Positions 1 through 8,118 of a stretch of 48,440 nucleotides of DNA are shown here, piece by piece; the stretch's first letter is position 1; each line of letters begins with the position of its first letter. Origin of the DNA: UBA8828 sp964510855 (GTDB lineage: Bacteria; Verrucomicrobiota; Verrucomicrobiia; Opitutales; UBA953); contig CAZEDB010000012.1 of the NCBI GenBank assembly GCA_964510855.1, forward strand, positions 1-48,440, given 5' to 3'. Under the pieces are notes generated by a model. The model searched no databases and was not told the DNA's origin. It worked only from the letters and a program-made list of their open reading frames with translations. Both the position numbers and the translations under genes were made by a program.

Positions 1-20
1 TCTCTTATCCCTAATCCCTT
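1..20 (-). repeat. Copy of a purine-rich intergenic repeat (partial, at window edge)
   Basis: Read on the minus strand this is AAGGGATTAGGGATAAGAGA. Its last 16 bases (minus strand of positions 1-16) are identical to 32571-32586, located between the Fur/Irr-like gene and sufC. Both copies lie immediately next to gene ends. The window edge may truncate it. Confidence 0.6.
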
Positions 21-34
21 CCCCCTATACCCCC

Positions 35-649
35 TCACCTCGGTTCCACCATCACACAAGGCATCCCCGCCGCTTCCGCTGCCTCTCGGCCCCGTGGGCT
101 ATCTTCAATCACCACACAATCGCTAGGCTTTAGGCCAATACGTCGGGCGGCTTCGAGAAAGAGATCTGGGTGGGGTTTAGACCGCACAACATCCTCACAG
201 GTAACTACGGCCTCAAAGTGCGGCTCGAGTTGGAGTTTGCGCAGGGTAATGCCTACGTGATGTCGAGTGCCCCCCGAAGCCACCGCCGTTTTCGCACCGC
301 CGGCACGAACATGGTGCAGGAGATTAATGACTTCGGGACGACCTTCTAAATGGATTTCGAGATGCTCACCGAGCCAAGTGTCGGTATCACGTCGAATGGT
401 ATCGGCATTAAGGATGAGTCCGTGTTGGGCGCGCAAGCGGCTACAGGTATCTTCGGTCGACATCCCACCCATCGAGCAAAAGTAAGCCCAATCAAATTCA
501 AAGGGAGTAGCGACTTGTAGGTTGATGGCATGCGACCACGAACGGTGGTGCAGTTTCATGGTGGCTGCCAACGTGCCATCGCAATCAAAGAGCCAACCTG
601 GGCGTGCTAAGAGCCCTGGGTCTACTGAGCGGATAAGTTCAAAGCTCAT
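35..649 (-). CDS. HAD-superfamily phosphatase, beta-phosphoglucomutase-like (subfamily IA)
   Basis: A 204-residue cytosolic hydrolase of the HAD superfamily. The nucleophile motif FDCDGT lies at residues 21-26 (Asp22 and Asp24), a Ser-containing motif II follows in AVASGGT, then the lysine in SKPHPDLF, and the acidic motif IV in VIEDSPRG. The region between motifs I and II is a small helical cap, as in beta-phosphoglucomutase and phosphoglycolate phosphatase-like enzymes. The substrate cannot be read from sequence; a small sugar phosphate is the usual one for this subfamily. The ATG overlaps the TGA of the upstream SDR gene (ATGA), so it is the last gene of a translationally coupled minus-strand cluster with ffh. 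A purine-rich repeat (on its coding strand) lies directly after its stop. Confidence 0.85.
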   Translation of the reverse strand: MSFELIRSVDPGLLARPGWLFDCDGTLAATMKLHHRSWSHAINLQVATPFEFDWAYFCSMGGMSTEDTCSRLRAQHGLILNADTIRRDTDTWLGEHLEIHLEGRPEVINLLHHVRAGGAKTAVASGGTRHHVGITLRKLQLEPHFEAVVTCEDVVRSKPHPDLFLEAARRIGLKPSDCVVIEDSPRGREAAEAAGMPCVMVEPR

Positions 650-1359
650 GCAAAGTTATCTTCAACCGGAGGGCGTAAAACATATTCATGTACCGCTGCC
701 TCAGCGGGAAGGTTGAGGATTCCGACGAGCGCTTCGGCTACCGTCGCAGGTTTTAAGTAATCGGGCCGGGCCACGGCACGAAACGGGCTATCGATTCCCC
801 CGGGGTAAACCGCGGTGACATGGATGCCCAAGGGTTTGCCTTCGCGGCGCATGACTTGAGTGAGGGCAGCGAATGCCCCCTTCGAGGCGGTGTAACCTCC
901 GAGCGTCGGGCTGGCATAGTGGACTGCTGAAGATAGAATATTCATTACCCGTCCGCGCCCACGTGCTGTCATTCCCGCCCAGATGGGTTGAGTCAGGGCG
1001 AGTTGCGCGGTGCAGTTTAAATCCAGCATCGCGGCGAAAGATTTTAGATTAATTTCAGCGGTGGAGGCTTTGCCTAAATTGGCTCCGGCATTGTTAATTA
1101 ATATCTCAATGCCTCCGAGGGTAGCCTCAGCCTTGCGTGCAAAGTCAGCAGCGGCGGTATGATCACAAAGATCAAAGGCTTGGCTGAAAACGCGGTCTGA
1201 GGGCAGAGCGAGTTCGGAAAGTAGTTTTTTCAAACGTTCAGATGAACGACCGCAGAGGGCGAGTCGGCAACCTTCTTGGGCGAGGCGTTGGGCTAAAGCG
1301 TAGCCTAGGCCTGAGGTTGCGCCTGAGATAAGAACTGTCTGGTCGGTGAGTCGGCCCAT
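646..1359 (-). CDS. Short-chain dehydrogenase/reductase (SDR) family oxidoreductase
   Basis: A classical SDR of about 237 residues. The Rossmann cofactor motif SGATSGLG is at about residues 12-19, NNAG at about 89-92, the catalytic serine in NILSSAVHY, and the YxxxK pair in GGYTASKGAF (Tyr about 156, Lys about 160). The family uses NAD(P)H to reduce or oxidise alcohols, ketones or sugars; substrate unknown. The start chosen is the ATG at 1359; a TTG at 1365 overlapping the ffh stop is an alternative adding two residues. The gene sits directly behind ffh and its TGA overlaps the ATG of the HAD gene, so all three are probably one transcript, although their functions do not obviously connect. 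Confidence 0.85.
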   Translation of the reverse strand: MGRLTDQTVLISGATSGLGYALAQRLAQEGCRLALCGRSSERLKKLLSELALPSDRVFSQAFDLCDHTAAADFARKAEATLGGIEILINNAGANLGKASTAEINLKSFAAMLDLNCTAQLALTQPIWAGMTARGRGRVMNILSSAVHYASPTLGGYTASKGAFAALTQVMRREGKPLGIHVTAVYPGGIDSPFRAVARPDYLKPATVAEALVGILNLPAEAAVHEYVLRPPVEDNFA

Positions 1360-1361
1360 AA

Positions 1362-2729
1362 TCAACGGAATCGACCTGGAGGTTGGAAACCACCGCCACC
1401 TAAGCCGCCCATGCCGCCCATACGGCGCATCATCTCTTTACCTTTACCGCTTCGCATCATGCGCATCATGTCGCGCATCTGACCGAACTGTTTAATCATG
1501 GCGTTAATATCCGCCACCTGGGTGCCTGAGCCACGGGCGATACGGTCGCGACGTGAGGCATTGAGTAACTCGGGTTTGCGGCGCTCCTTCGGCGTCATGG
1601 AAGTGAGAATAGCTTCGGTACGTCGTAACATACCTTCTTCTTTAGCACCGACTTGGACAGCTCCCATGCCCGGTAGCATCTTGAGCATATCACCTAAGGG
1701 GCCCATCTGACGCATCTGACGCATTTGCGCGAGAAAGTCTTCGAGGTCGAAATCGCCTTTGCGCATTTTTTCTGCGAGCCGCTCGGCTTCGCGCTGATCG
1801 ACTTTAGCTTGGGCTTTTTCGACTAAGGTAACCACATCGCCCATGCCTAAGATTCTGCCTGCGAGGCGTTCCGGACGGCACAGTTCAAAATCACCCGGCT
1901 TTTCACCGGTACCTAAATATCGAATCGGTACACCCGTGACCTCGCGCATAGAAAGCGCAGCGCCGCCACGTGCATCTCCATCCAGTTTAGTTAAAATCAA
2001 ACCGGTCAGCGGGGTGGCAGCATGAAACTTGGCCGCCACATCAACCGCTTGCTGACCGAGGGCGGCATCAGCGACTAAGAAGACTTCATGCGGTTGAACC
2101 GCCTCACGAATACGCATCACCTCGGCCATTAAGTCGGCATCAGCTTGAAGACGTCCGGCAGTATCTACCAAAATAACATCGGCTCCGGCTTTAAGCGCCG
2201 CTGCCACCCCGGCTTGCGCGAGGCTAGCGGCATCACGCGAGGTGCGGTCCGACCAAAATCCGAGGCTGGATTGGCCAGCCAAGGTTTCGAGTTGGTCGAT
2301 GGCGGCGGGGCGATGAATGTCGGCACCAATCAGCCAAGGTGTCTTGCAGCCACTCGTCTCACGTAAGTGGAGGGCAAGTTTAGCGGCAGTCGTAGTTTTT
2401 CCTGCGCCATGCAGACCTACGAGTAAAATCCGTAGAGGGCGTGGGGTGGCGAGTTCGCGAGCGTCGCCGCCCAAGAGACGGGTGAGTTCATCTTGAATGA
2501 CCTTAATCGCCATTTGCGCCGGCGTGACCGACGCCGTCACCTCTTGCCCTAAGCAGGCAACTTTGACGCGCTCCGTGAATTCTTTGGCGACACGAAAGTG
2601 TACATCAGCCCCCATCAGGGCTTGGCGAACTTCAACCAGTGCAGGTTCAAGATTGGCTTCGGTAATTTTGGAGAGACCGCGGAGATCTCTTAAGACCTTA
2701 CCAAGACGCTCGCTGAGAGAGGCAAACAT
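1362..2729 (-). CDS. ffh: Signal recognition particle protein Ffh (SRP54 GTPase)
   Basis: Ffh binds the signal peptides of nascent membrane proteins and, with 4.5S RNA and FtsY, delivers ribosomes to the SecYEG translocon. The 455-residue protein has the helical N domain, the G domain with P-loop GLHGAGKTTT (near residue 106), DTAGRLQ, and TKLDGDARGG, then the methionine-rich M domain with repeated MRQM/MRMM motifs and the SGT...F RNA-binding segment. It ends in a Met/Gly-rich tail (MGGMGGLGGGG). Length is normal for the family. It follows the FAH-family gene by 39 nt and overlaps or abuts the SDR gene. All domains are present, so the call is firm. Confidence 0.97.
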   Translation of the reverse strand: MFASLSERLGKVLRDLRGLSKITEANLEPALVEVRQALMGADVHFRVAKEFTERVKVACLGQEVTASVTPAQMAIKVIQDELTRLLGGDARELATPRPLRILLVGLHGAGKTTTAAKLALHLRETSGCKTPWLIGADIHRPAAIDQLETLAGQSSLGFWSDRTSRDAASLAQAGVAAALKAGADVILVDTAGRLQADADLMAEVMRIREAVQPHEVFLVADAALGQQAVDVAAKFHAATPLTGLILTKLDGDARGGAALSMREVTGVPIRYLGTGEKPGDFELCRPERLAGRILGMGDVVTLVEKAQAKVDQREAERLAEKMRKGDFDLEDFLAQMRQMRQMGPLGDMLKMLPGMGAVQVGAKEEGMLRRTEAILTSMTPKERRKPELLNASRRDRIARGSGTQVADINAMIKQFGQMRDMMRMMRSGKGKEMMRRMGGMGGLGGGGFQPPGRFR

Positions 2730-2768
2730 GCGTAGGATTTCAAGGGTTCAGAGGCAGCTCCGCCAGCC

Positions 2769-3575
2769 TCAACCGAGGCGTTCTTCAGCCACGGGGTTTC
2801 GTAGGACGCCAATACCCTCAATTTCAATCTCCATGGTATCACCAGGTCGTAACCACCGCGGTGGGTTTTGGGCCATACCCACACCCGCAGGGCTGCCGGT
2901 TAACACCAGTGAACCTGCGGGCAGGGTCGAGCTTCCAGACAGGAACGAGAGGATGTCGCCGATCTTAAATTGCATTTCGGAGGTGTTGGCTGACTGAAGC
3001 GTCGCGCCGTTAAGCCGGAACTGAATCGCGAGCGATTGAGGATGGGGCAGAGCATCTGCGGTTACGATGCAGGGGCCAATCGGACAAAACGTATCGAACG
3101 ATTTTCCCCGGCTCCATTGCGTTCCGCCCCACTCCTTTTGCCAATCGCGGGCCGAGACATCATTCGCACAGGTATAACCTAAAATTTTACTCATGGCTTC
3201 GGCGGGCGTAGCGTTACGAATATCTGCTCCAATCACCACTGCGAGTTCGGCCTCGAAGTCGACTTTATCACTCCGGAGGTAGCGCGGGAGAAAAACCGTA
3301 GCTTCTGGCCCTACGACACTCGCAGGGCTTTTATGAAAAATAGTCGGCCACTGGGTTTGGTCCTTACCGAATTCCTTGGCGTGGGCGGCGTAATTAACCC
3401 CGCAGCAAAAAATGGCACGGGGCTCCCAGGGGGCTATCACTTTACCTCCAGAAAAGATTCTCCCCGTGGGCTCAAAGCGTAGACCAGCCTGACGGACCTC
3501 TTCCCAGCCTTGCTCGACCTTGCGGGCGTGAATGGCAGGTACACCGGATTGAGGCTGAATACGGAACACATGCAT
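2769..3575 (-). CDS. Fumarylacetoacetate hydrolase (FAH) family protein
   Basis: A 268-residue FAH-fold enzyme. The C-terminal domain shows the family metal ligands: the Glu pair in DFEAELAVVIG and the Asp in CANDVSARDWQ, followed by GKSFDTFCPIGP and VLTGSPAGVG. Members cleave or tautomerise 2-oxo acids (acylpyruvate hydrolase, 2-hydroxyhepta-2,4-diene-1,7-dioate isomerase, ureidoglycolate lyase); the sequence alone does not choose between them. It is the first gene of the minus-strand cluster leading to ffh. Its ATG is only 23 bp from that of the divergent Gfo/Idh/MocA gene, so each promoter must overlap the other gene's 5' end. Confidence 0.85.
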   Translation of the reverse strand: MHVFRIQPQSGVPAIHARKVEQGWEEVRQAGLRFEPTGRIFSGGKVIAPWEPRAIFCCGVNYAAHAKEFGKDQTQWPTIFHKSPASVVGPEATVFLPRYLRSDKVDFEAELAVVIGADIRNATPAEAMSKILGYTCANDVSARDWQKEWGGTQWSRGKSFDTFCPIGPCIVTADALPHPQSLAIQFRLNGATLQSANTSEMQFKIGDILSFLSGSSTLPAGSLVLTGSPAGVGMAQNPPRWLRPGDTMEIEIEGIGVLRNPVAEERLG

Positions 3576-3598
3576 AAAGTTGCTGTTTACTAAGGTCG

Positions 3599-4936
3599 AT
3601 GGCTTTACCCCGCAAGTCCAACGGCATACCGCCGTCGCGTCGGCGTTTTCTTGGAAACGCGCTTACCCTAGGTTTGGGCTTAGCCATTATCCCCCGTCAC
3701 GTTCTCGGTCGTGGATTTATTCCTCCGAGTGAAACCTTAAATCACGTGCTGATTGGGTGCGGTGAGATTTCTAAGCATCATCTCATGATGAGTCAGGGGG
3801 CAGGCCATCGCTGGTTGGCCGTCTGTGATGTGGATGGTCTGCGGGTTGAGCAGTGTGCCCAGCAACTCGCTCAATCCCAGGGGCATCGACCCGTACAAGC
3901 GAAAGACTTTCGTGAAGTCGTGGCTTTGAAAGACGCGGATGTGGTCCATGTTGCCACACCCCCGCATTGGCATGGAGTGATGGCGGCAGCAGCTGCTCGC
4001 GCCGGTAAGGCCGTCTGGTGTGAGAAGCCGCTGACTCGCACCATTGGTGAGGGATTAGCTTTAACCGAAATTGTGGAGCAGGCACGGGTACCTTTTAGGG
4101 TTAATACCTGGTTTCGTCTGAATGCTAATGATTACTATGGGGTAGGTCCGGCTCGTGAGATTAAGCGCTTAGTTGCGAGTGGCGTTTTGGGTTGGCCACT
4201 TACCTTCCGGGTCGCGTCCGCTGCCAGCAGCGATACCGGGAGTATCCGTGAAATTCATTGGAAAGCCGGGCAATGGACGGGTCGTACGGATCTAACTCCG
4301 CAGCCCATACCTTCACATTTAGATTGGGATCTCTACTGTGGTCCTTCACCCCTCATTCCTTACCATCCGCATCGCTGTCACGGTACCTTCAGGGGGTATT
4401 GGAATTTCGATCAAGGAGGTTTAGGCGATATGGGTCAGCATTTCTTAGACCCCGTGCAGTATTTCTTAGGCAAAGATAATGAATACCCTATTTCTGCCGA
4501 AGCCGAGGCGCCTGTGCAAGATGCCCAAGCGTGTGGGGCCTGGAAAACTGTGACGCTTAACTATGCGGATGGCTGCCGGATTATTTTAGAATCCGAGCTC
4601 TGTCCGGGCCATGGTACGCGCCCGGTTATCGAGGGTCCTAACGGTCGGGTTTGGCCAGGCCTCCGTACCGACCCGCCTGAATTAGCCCAGCGGGCGCGTG
4701 AGTTCCCTTTACCGGAGCGACAAGAGGATGACTTCAATCTCGCGGTGCGCGAAAAGCGGCCCTTCGGCATCGGGATTCGTGAGGCTCATCAAAGTTGCAC
4801 CCTGGTTAATATGGCCGCGTTGGCGGTTCGTCTTGGACGTAAGGTTACGCTCGCCGCTGGTGCGGTTGGTATCGTCGATGATCCTCAAGCGCAACGATTG
4901 CATACGCCTTCTTTACGAGGGCCTTGGAGGTTATGA
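3599..4936 (+). CDS. Tat-exported Gfo/Idh/MocA family oxidoreductase
   Basis: A 445-residue NAD(P)-dependent oxidoreductase. The N-terminus has a twin-arginine signal (SRRRFLGNALTLGLGLAII, about residues 13-31), predicting export folded with its cofactor. The Rossmann motif LIGCGEIS begins near residue 51 and the family's CEKPLTR motif is near residue 140. The C-terminal alpha/beta domain includes GGLGDMGQHFLDP, the substrate-side His region. Tat-exported members are numerous in Verrucomicrobiota and Planctomycetes and act on sugars or sugar acids; the exact substrate is unknown. Its TGA overlaps the ATG of the next gene (ATGA), indicating coupling. Confidence 0.88.
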   Translation: MALPRKSNGIPPSRRRFLGNALTLGLGLAIIPRHVLGRGFIPPSETLNHVLIGCGEISKHHLMMSQGAGHRWLAVCDVDGLRVEQCAQQLAQSQGHRPVQAKDFREVVALKDADVVHVATPPHWHGVMAAAAARAGKAVWCEKPLTRTIGEGLALTEIVEQARVPFRVNTWFRLNANDYYGVGPAREIKRLVASGVLGWPLTFRVASAASSDTGSIREIHWKAGQWTGRTDLTPQPIPSHLDWDLYCGPSPLIPYHPHRCHGTFRGYWNFDQGGLGDMGQHFLDPVQYFLGKDNEYPISAEAEAPVQDAQACGAWKTVTLNYADGCRIILESELCPGHGTRPVIEGPNGRVWPGLRTDPPELAQRAREFPLPERQEDDFNLAVREKRPFGIGIREAHQSCTLVNMAALAVRLGRKVTLAAGAVGIVDDPQAQRLHTPSLRGPWRL

Positions 4937-5538
4937 CGCCACGGGGTGAATTTAATCTACTCGCAGCCCTTAGTGTGGCGCTGGCTTTGACGGCTGCGGT
5001 AGGTTGTCGCGATTTACCCACTTGGGCCTTAGAGTCGGCGCCTGTATTTATCGTTGCGGCTCTCGCGCCCTTTCTTCCTGCCCCGTCGCGGTTTTTGGGA
5101 CGGCTCCTCGCCTTACATGGACTGGTTTTAATTGTAGGCGCGCATTGGACCTATGCCCATGTCCCGCTCGGTAACTGGCTGCGAGATGTCCTGGATTTAC
5201 AAAGAAATCCCTACGATCGATTGGGCCATCTCTTTCAAGGTTTTGTACCTGCCTTGCTGGTGCGTGAATCTCTTTTGCGTTCGGGTTGGGTGAACGCTCA
5301 GGTGCCCGCGGCCCTTTTAGCCATTAGTGTAGCCCTTGCTTTTAGTGCCTTCTACGAATTGCTGGAGTGGGCTGTTGCAGTTGCGATTGGTCAAGCAGCG
5401 GATGCATTTTTGGGTACGCAAGGTGACCCTTGGGATACTCAATCCGACATGGCCTGTGCACTGTTTGCAGCGGTAATAGCGATGGTGTGCTTTACTCGCT
5501 TCCATAATCGTTCAATGGCTAAGCTCACCTCCTCTTAA
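4933..5538 (+). CDS. DUF2238 (YjdF-type) integral membrane protein
   Basis: About 201 residues, with five to six hydrophobic helices. The pattern NPYDRLGHLFQGFVPAL followed by FSAFYELLEWAVA and LGTQGDPWDTQSDM is the recognisable core of the DUF2238/YjdF inner-membrane family, whose biochemical role is unknown. Conserved Asp, His and Glu residues in these motifs suggest metal or lipid chemistry in the membrane, but that is inference. The start chosen is the ATG at 4933 overlapping the upstream stop; a TTG at 4924 is possible. GGAGG at 4926-4930 is only 2 nt from this ATG, too close for an ideal ribosome site. Confidence 0.85.
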   Translation: MTPRGEFNLLAALSVALALTAAVGCRDLPTWALESAPVFIVAALAPFLPAPSRFLGRLLALHGLVLIVGAHWTYAHVPLGNWLRDVLDLQRNPYDRLGHLFQGFVPALLVRESLLRSGWVNAQVPAALLAISVALAFSAFYELLEWAVAVAIGQAADAFLGTQGDPWDTQSDMACALFAAVIAMVCFTRFHNRSMAKLTSS

Positions 5539-5540
5539 CT

Positions 5541-6404
5541 ATGCGCACGAGTTTTTCTCTTACCTATCTAGGGGTCGTGTTTGCGGTCCAAGCGCTCGCT
5601 CATCCGCTCCTTGATGCGCTGGAAGCCGCGCCTGCTCCCCGCTTAGCTGAGCGCCAAGCCGTCCATCAGATGACGCTTGCTCAAGGTCAGCCTGCGCAAG
5701 ACCAAGCGGTGACGACTAAGTGGTTTGCAGCTCTACGCGTTCGCTCAGAGGGGGCTCGTGATCCCGAGCTAAAAGCTTTTTTGGTCAGTCAGTTAGCCTT
5801 CGACCCTGGGGTTAAGTCTGAAAGCCTGCGTGCGACTGCGCCGGTTCAAGTTTCTCCTTACCAACCAGGTCAAGGTGATTGGGCCCGCCTGGTTGATGCC
5901 CAACGTGCTTGGGAATTAGGTCAGGCTTCGACGGTCTCAGTGGAGGAGTTGATGGCGTGGGCTCGAAGTCCCGATGCTGGATTAGCGAACCGCGCTCTTA
6001 GGCTGCTTCGAAGTAGGGATGCTATCATCGCTGCGCCTTTACTTTGGGAGCGCTTGCTCGCTTCGAAACGTCGTTCCGATACGCTAGAGTGGGAGGAGGA
6101 AATTCTTCGTCTGCCTCTAACTGCCGTCGCCAAAGGTTTTCCTCAGCAATCGGCGGAGGCTTGGTCTAAATCAACCCGTGCCGCTTGGTTACGGCTCATT
6201 GCCGTGCGCCCCCAGTTGCGAATCGATGCAGCATTAATTGAACCCCTTTTAAAAGGCCCAGTCGATGAAGTCACGGAGGCTGCTTGGGAGGCTGTTCCCC
6301 AGATTTTTACGCTCGCCGATCGCCCGCGCCTAGAAGCGGCTGCGTCTGGCCTTTCTGAGCGCCTGGCCCCTCGGGCTCGTGAGGCGCTTAAGCGTCTCCG
6401 TTGA
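5541..6404 (+). CDS. Unknown secreted, alpha-helical protein
   Basis: I do not recognise this 287-residue protein. Residues 1-20 look like a Sec signal peptide with probable cleavage near LAHP. The mature part is rich in Ala, Leu, Arg and Glu and is predicted helical throughout, with repeated helix pairs in the second half (ARSPDAGLANRALRLLRS, APLLWERLLAS, TEAAWEAVPQI, LAPRAREALKRLR) that resemble degenerate HEAT-type repeats. No catalytic motif is visible. It starts 2 nt after the DUF2238 stop and is probably in the same transcript. A periplasmic scaffold or binding role is a guess. Confidence 0.7.
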   Translation: MRTSFSLTYLGVVFAVQALAHPLLDALEAAPAPRLAERQAVHQMTLAQGQPAQDQAVTTKWFAALRVRSEGARDPELKAFLVSQLAFDPGVKSESLRATAPVQVSPYQPGQGDWARLVDAQRAWELGQASTVSVEELMAWARSPDAGLANRALRLLRSRDAIIAAPLLWERLLASKRRSDTLEWEEEILRLPLTAVAKGFPQQSAEAWSKSTRAAWLRLIAVRPQLRIDAALIEPLLKGPVDEVTEAAWEAVPQIFTLADRPRLEAAASGLSERLAPRAREALKRLR

Positions 6405-6411
6405 CCGACGC

Positions 6412-6429
6412 TTGCACCTAGGCGTGCAA
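6412..6429. repeat. 6-bp inverted repeat (TTGCAC...GTGCAA) before aroK
   Basis: TTGCAC (6412-6417) and GTGCAA (6424-6429) are perfect inverted arms around CTAGGC, in the 41-nt space between the unknown secreted protein and aroK. No T-run follows, so it is not a standard terminator; it may be a weak hairpin or a protein-binding site. Confidence 0.3.
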
Positions 6430-6445
6430 CACTTATGGATGCCTT

Positions 6446-6991
6446 ATGTCTAGTAGCGTCCCATCACCCAACCTGCTCTTGGCCGGTTTCATGGGTACGG
6501 GCAAATCGACCTTAGGTCGATGGCTGGCACGTGCTTGGCAGCGCCCCTTTATTGATACCGATGAGCAGGTGGAGCGTTTGGCGGGCAAGAGTATCGCCGC
6601 CATTTTCGAGCAAGACGGCGAACCTGCTTTTCGTGCGCTAGAGCGTGAAGTTGTCACCTCGCATCTTCCCTCGCATGGGGCGGTTATTGCTTGTGGTGGC
6701 GGCTTAGTGGTTCCTGAGGGTATGGGCGCTTTGGTAGCTTCAAAAGGGGTGGTGGTTACCCTGTTTGCTTCCCCCGAGGCAGTGCTGCGTCGAACGGGCG
6801 GACGGGATCATCGGCCACTTTTGGCGGGCGAAGATCCGCAAGAAAAAATCCGTCAACTCATGGCCGCCCGGGAGAAAGCTTACCTTGCCTGTGGTACCGC
6901 CGTTTACACGGATGGTCGCACGCTACAGGAATTAGCCGATGCGGTGACGCGCATTTACCGCCGCGAGTTGGGAAATGCCAAGCACGCTTAA
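6446..6991 (+). CDS. aroK: Shikimate kinase
   Basis: Phosphorylates shikimate at the 3-hydroxyl with ATP in the chorismate pathway. The 181-residue protein has Walker A GFMGTGKST (near residue 13), the shikimate-binding DTDEQ, FRALERE, the glycine triplet ACGGGLV, and the lid with RTGGRDHRPLL. Length is standard. It starts 41 nt after the secreted helical protein and meets aat tail to tail with only 9 nt between stops. No Shine-Dalgarno site is seen before the ATG. Together with aroF (9698) it gives two steps of aromatic synthesis in the window, on separate transcripts. Confidence 0.95.
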   Translation: MSSSVPSPNLLLAGFMGTGKSTLGRWLARAWQRPFIDTDEQVERLAGKSIAAIFEQDGEPAFRALEREVVTSHLPSHGAVIACGGGLVVPEGMGALVASKGVVVTLFASPEAVLRRTGGRDHRPLLAGEDPQEKIRQLMAAREKAYLACGTAVYTDGRTLQELADAVTRIYRRELGNAKHA

Positions 6992-7000
6992 GTAACGCGG

Positions 7001-7675
7001 TTAACCTTGCGGCCACAAGCCAGCGGCAGGGGTTTGATCACGGAGTTGGGCTAAAATATCTAAGTAGTCGCTGCGTGGGCAATTGAGGGCACCGAGCGAT
7101 TGCAAGTGAGGGTTCGGGACTTGGCAGTCAATTAAAGGACACTGATGCTGGTGCAGGTGTTTAATTAAAAAGGAAAAGGCAATTTTCGACGCATCAGTGG
7201 TGCGATGAAACATCGACTCACCACAAAAGATACGACCGATTTGCAGACCGTAAAGCCCGCCCACGAGTTGTTGCTCGCGCCATACTTCCACGCTGTGGGC
7301 TAAGCCTTGGCGATGGAGTTCGCGGTAGGTCGCTAAAAAAGCCGGCGTGATCCAGGTTCCATCTTGACCCGGACGGGGCACGGTGGCGCAGGCTTCAATA
7401 ACTTGATTGAAGGCTTGGTCGGTGGTCATCGTCCACCCAGGTTTACGCTCGGCCTTGGCTAGCCCATGCGGTGCCTTCCACTTGCCGGTTAAAATAATAC
7501 ATCTGGGGTCAGGCGACCACCAGTGAGGGCCTGCTTCGCTGGTTGACCAAGGAAAAACCCCTTCGCGATAGGCTTGCACCACGGTTGCGGGCGACAACTC
7601 ACCGCCGATGGCCAACGGGCTACGCCGCGGACCCGTTCGTGGATTTCCCCAATGCCATGCCGTCATGCCACCCAT
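7001..7675 (-). CDS. aat: Leucyl/phenylalanyl-tRNA-protein transferase
   Basis: Transfers Leu or Phe from aminoacyl-tRNA to proteins with N-terminal Lys or Arg, marking them for ClpAP degradation (bacterial N-degron pathway). The 224-residue sequence shows the family signature AYREGVFPWS, then WWSPDPRCII, WITPAF, HSVEVW, GGLYGLQIGRIFCGESMF and LIDCQVPNPHLQSLGA. The start could be the first ATG (7675) or ATG 7666 three codons in. It lies 30 nt downstream of the orphan HTH gene and converges with aroK. Confidence 0.95.
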   Translation of the reverse strand: MGGMTAWHWGNPRTGPRRSPLAIGGELSPATVVQAYREGVFPWSTSEAGPHWWSPDPRCIILTGKWKAPHGLAKAERKPGWTMTTDQAFNQVIEACATVPRPGQDGTWITPAFLATYRELHRQGLAHSVEVWREQQLVGGLYGLQIGRIFCGESMFHRTTDASKIAFSFLIKHLHQHQCPLIDCQVPNPHLQSLGALNCPRSDYLDILAQLRDQTPAAGLWPQG

Positions 7676-7705
7676 TGCAACGGGCGGCCGTAACGGCGCA
7701 AGCGG

Positions 7706-8038
7706 TCACTTCGTGATATTGTAGACCGACGGGATGGATACCCCCAGCTCGGTCGCAATTTCACGTACGGAAAGACCTTTGTTGCGCATGGACTCAGCAC
7801 GGCGACGCATGCCATCATCAATTACGGCCCGACGGCGAGCAGGGCGAGTCATGAGACGAAGCAGACGACGGGCTAACTCTTGTTTAGAGAGACGGTCGAT
7901 TTCCTTGGTAAGCTTATTGCTGTGGCGCTTGTGGGTTTCTTCCCATTCGGCAGAAGCGAGGTCGCGAGCCAGGGCAAGGGCGGCGCGGACAAACGCGTCC
8001 TTGGTCGGGAATTCAGCTGGATCGAGGTCGAGTCTCAT
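7706..8038 (-). CDS. Orphan small helix-turn-helix protein (resolvase C-terminal-like HTH)
   Basis: A 110-residue, Arg/Lys-rich protein. The last 35 residues (RNKGLSVREIATELGVSIPSVYNI) form a helix-turn-helix of the kind at the C-terminus of serine recombinases and Hin. There is no recombinase catalytic domain: the N-terminal 70 residues are charged helices of unknown function. It is therefore more likely a regulator or DNA-binding accessory protein than a recombinase. It has its own AT-rich promoter, with a -10 so close to the ATG that the transcript should be essentially leaderless, bracketed by a 9-bp inverted repeat. I cannot assign a target beyond possible autoregulation. It precedes aat by 30 nt. 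Confidence 0.65.
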   Translation of the reverse strand: MRLDLDPAEFPTKDAFVRAALALARDLASAEWEETHKRHSNKLTKEIDRLSKQELARRLLRLMTRPARRRAVIDDGMRRRAESMRNKGLSVREIATELGVSIPSVYNITK

Positions 8039-8040
8039 GG

Positions 8041-8086
8041 TTTTATTATATAATGTAAAAAGTGCGTAAAAGCAAAAATAATAAAA
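8041..8086 (-). promoter_or_regulatory. Promoter of the orphan HTH gene with bracketing 9-bp inverted repeat
   Basis: On the minus strand TTGCTT (8075-8070) is followed after 17 nt by TATATA (8052-8047), overlapping TATAAT at 8050-8045. The ATG begins at 8038, so transcription should start at or within 2 nt of it. TTTTATTAT (8041-8049) and ATAATAAAA (8078-8086) are perfect inverted copies, one on the -10/start region and one just upstream of the -35. The segment is far more AT-rich than its surroundings. Confidence 0.6.
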
Positions 8087-8118
8087 CTAAGATTACCAAT
8101 CAATACTTTGTGGTTCGA

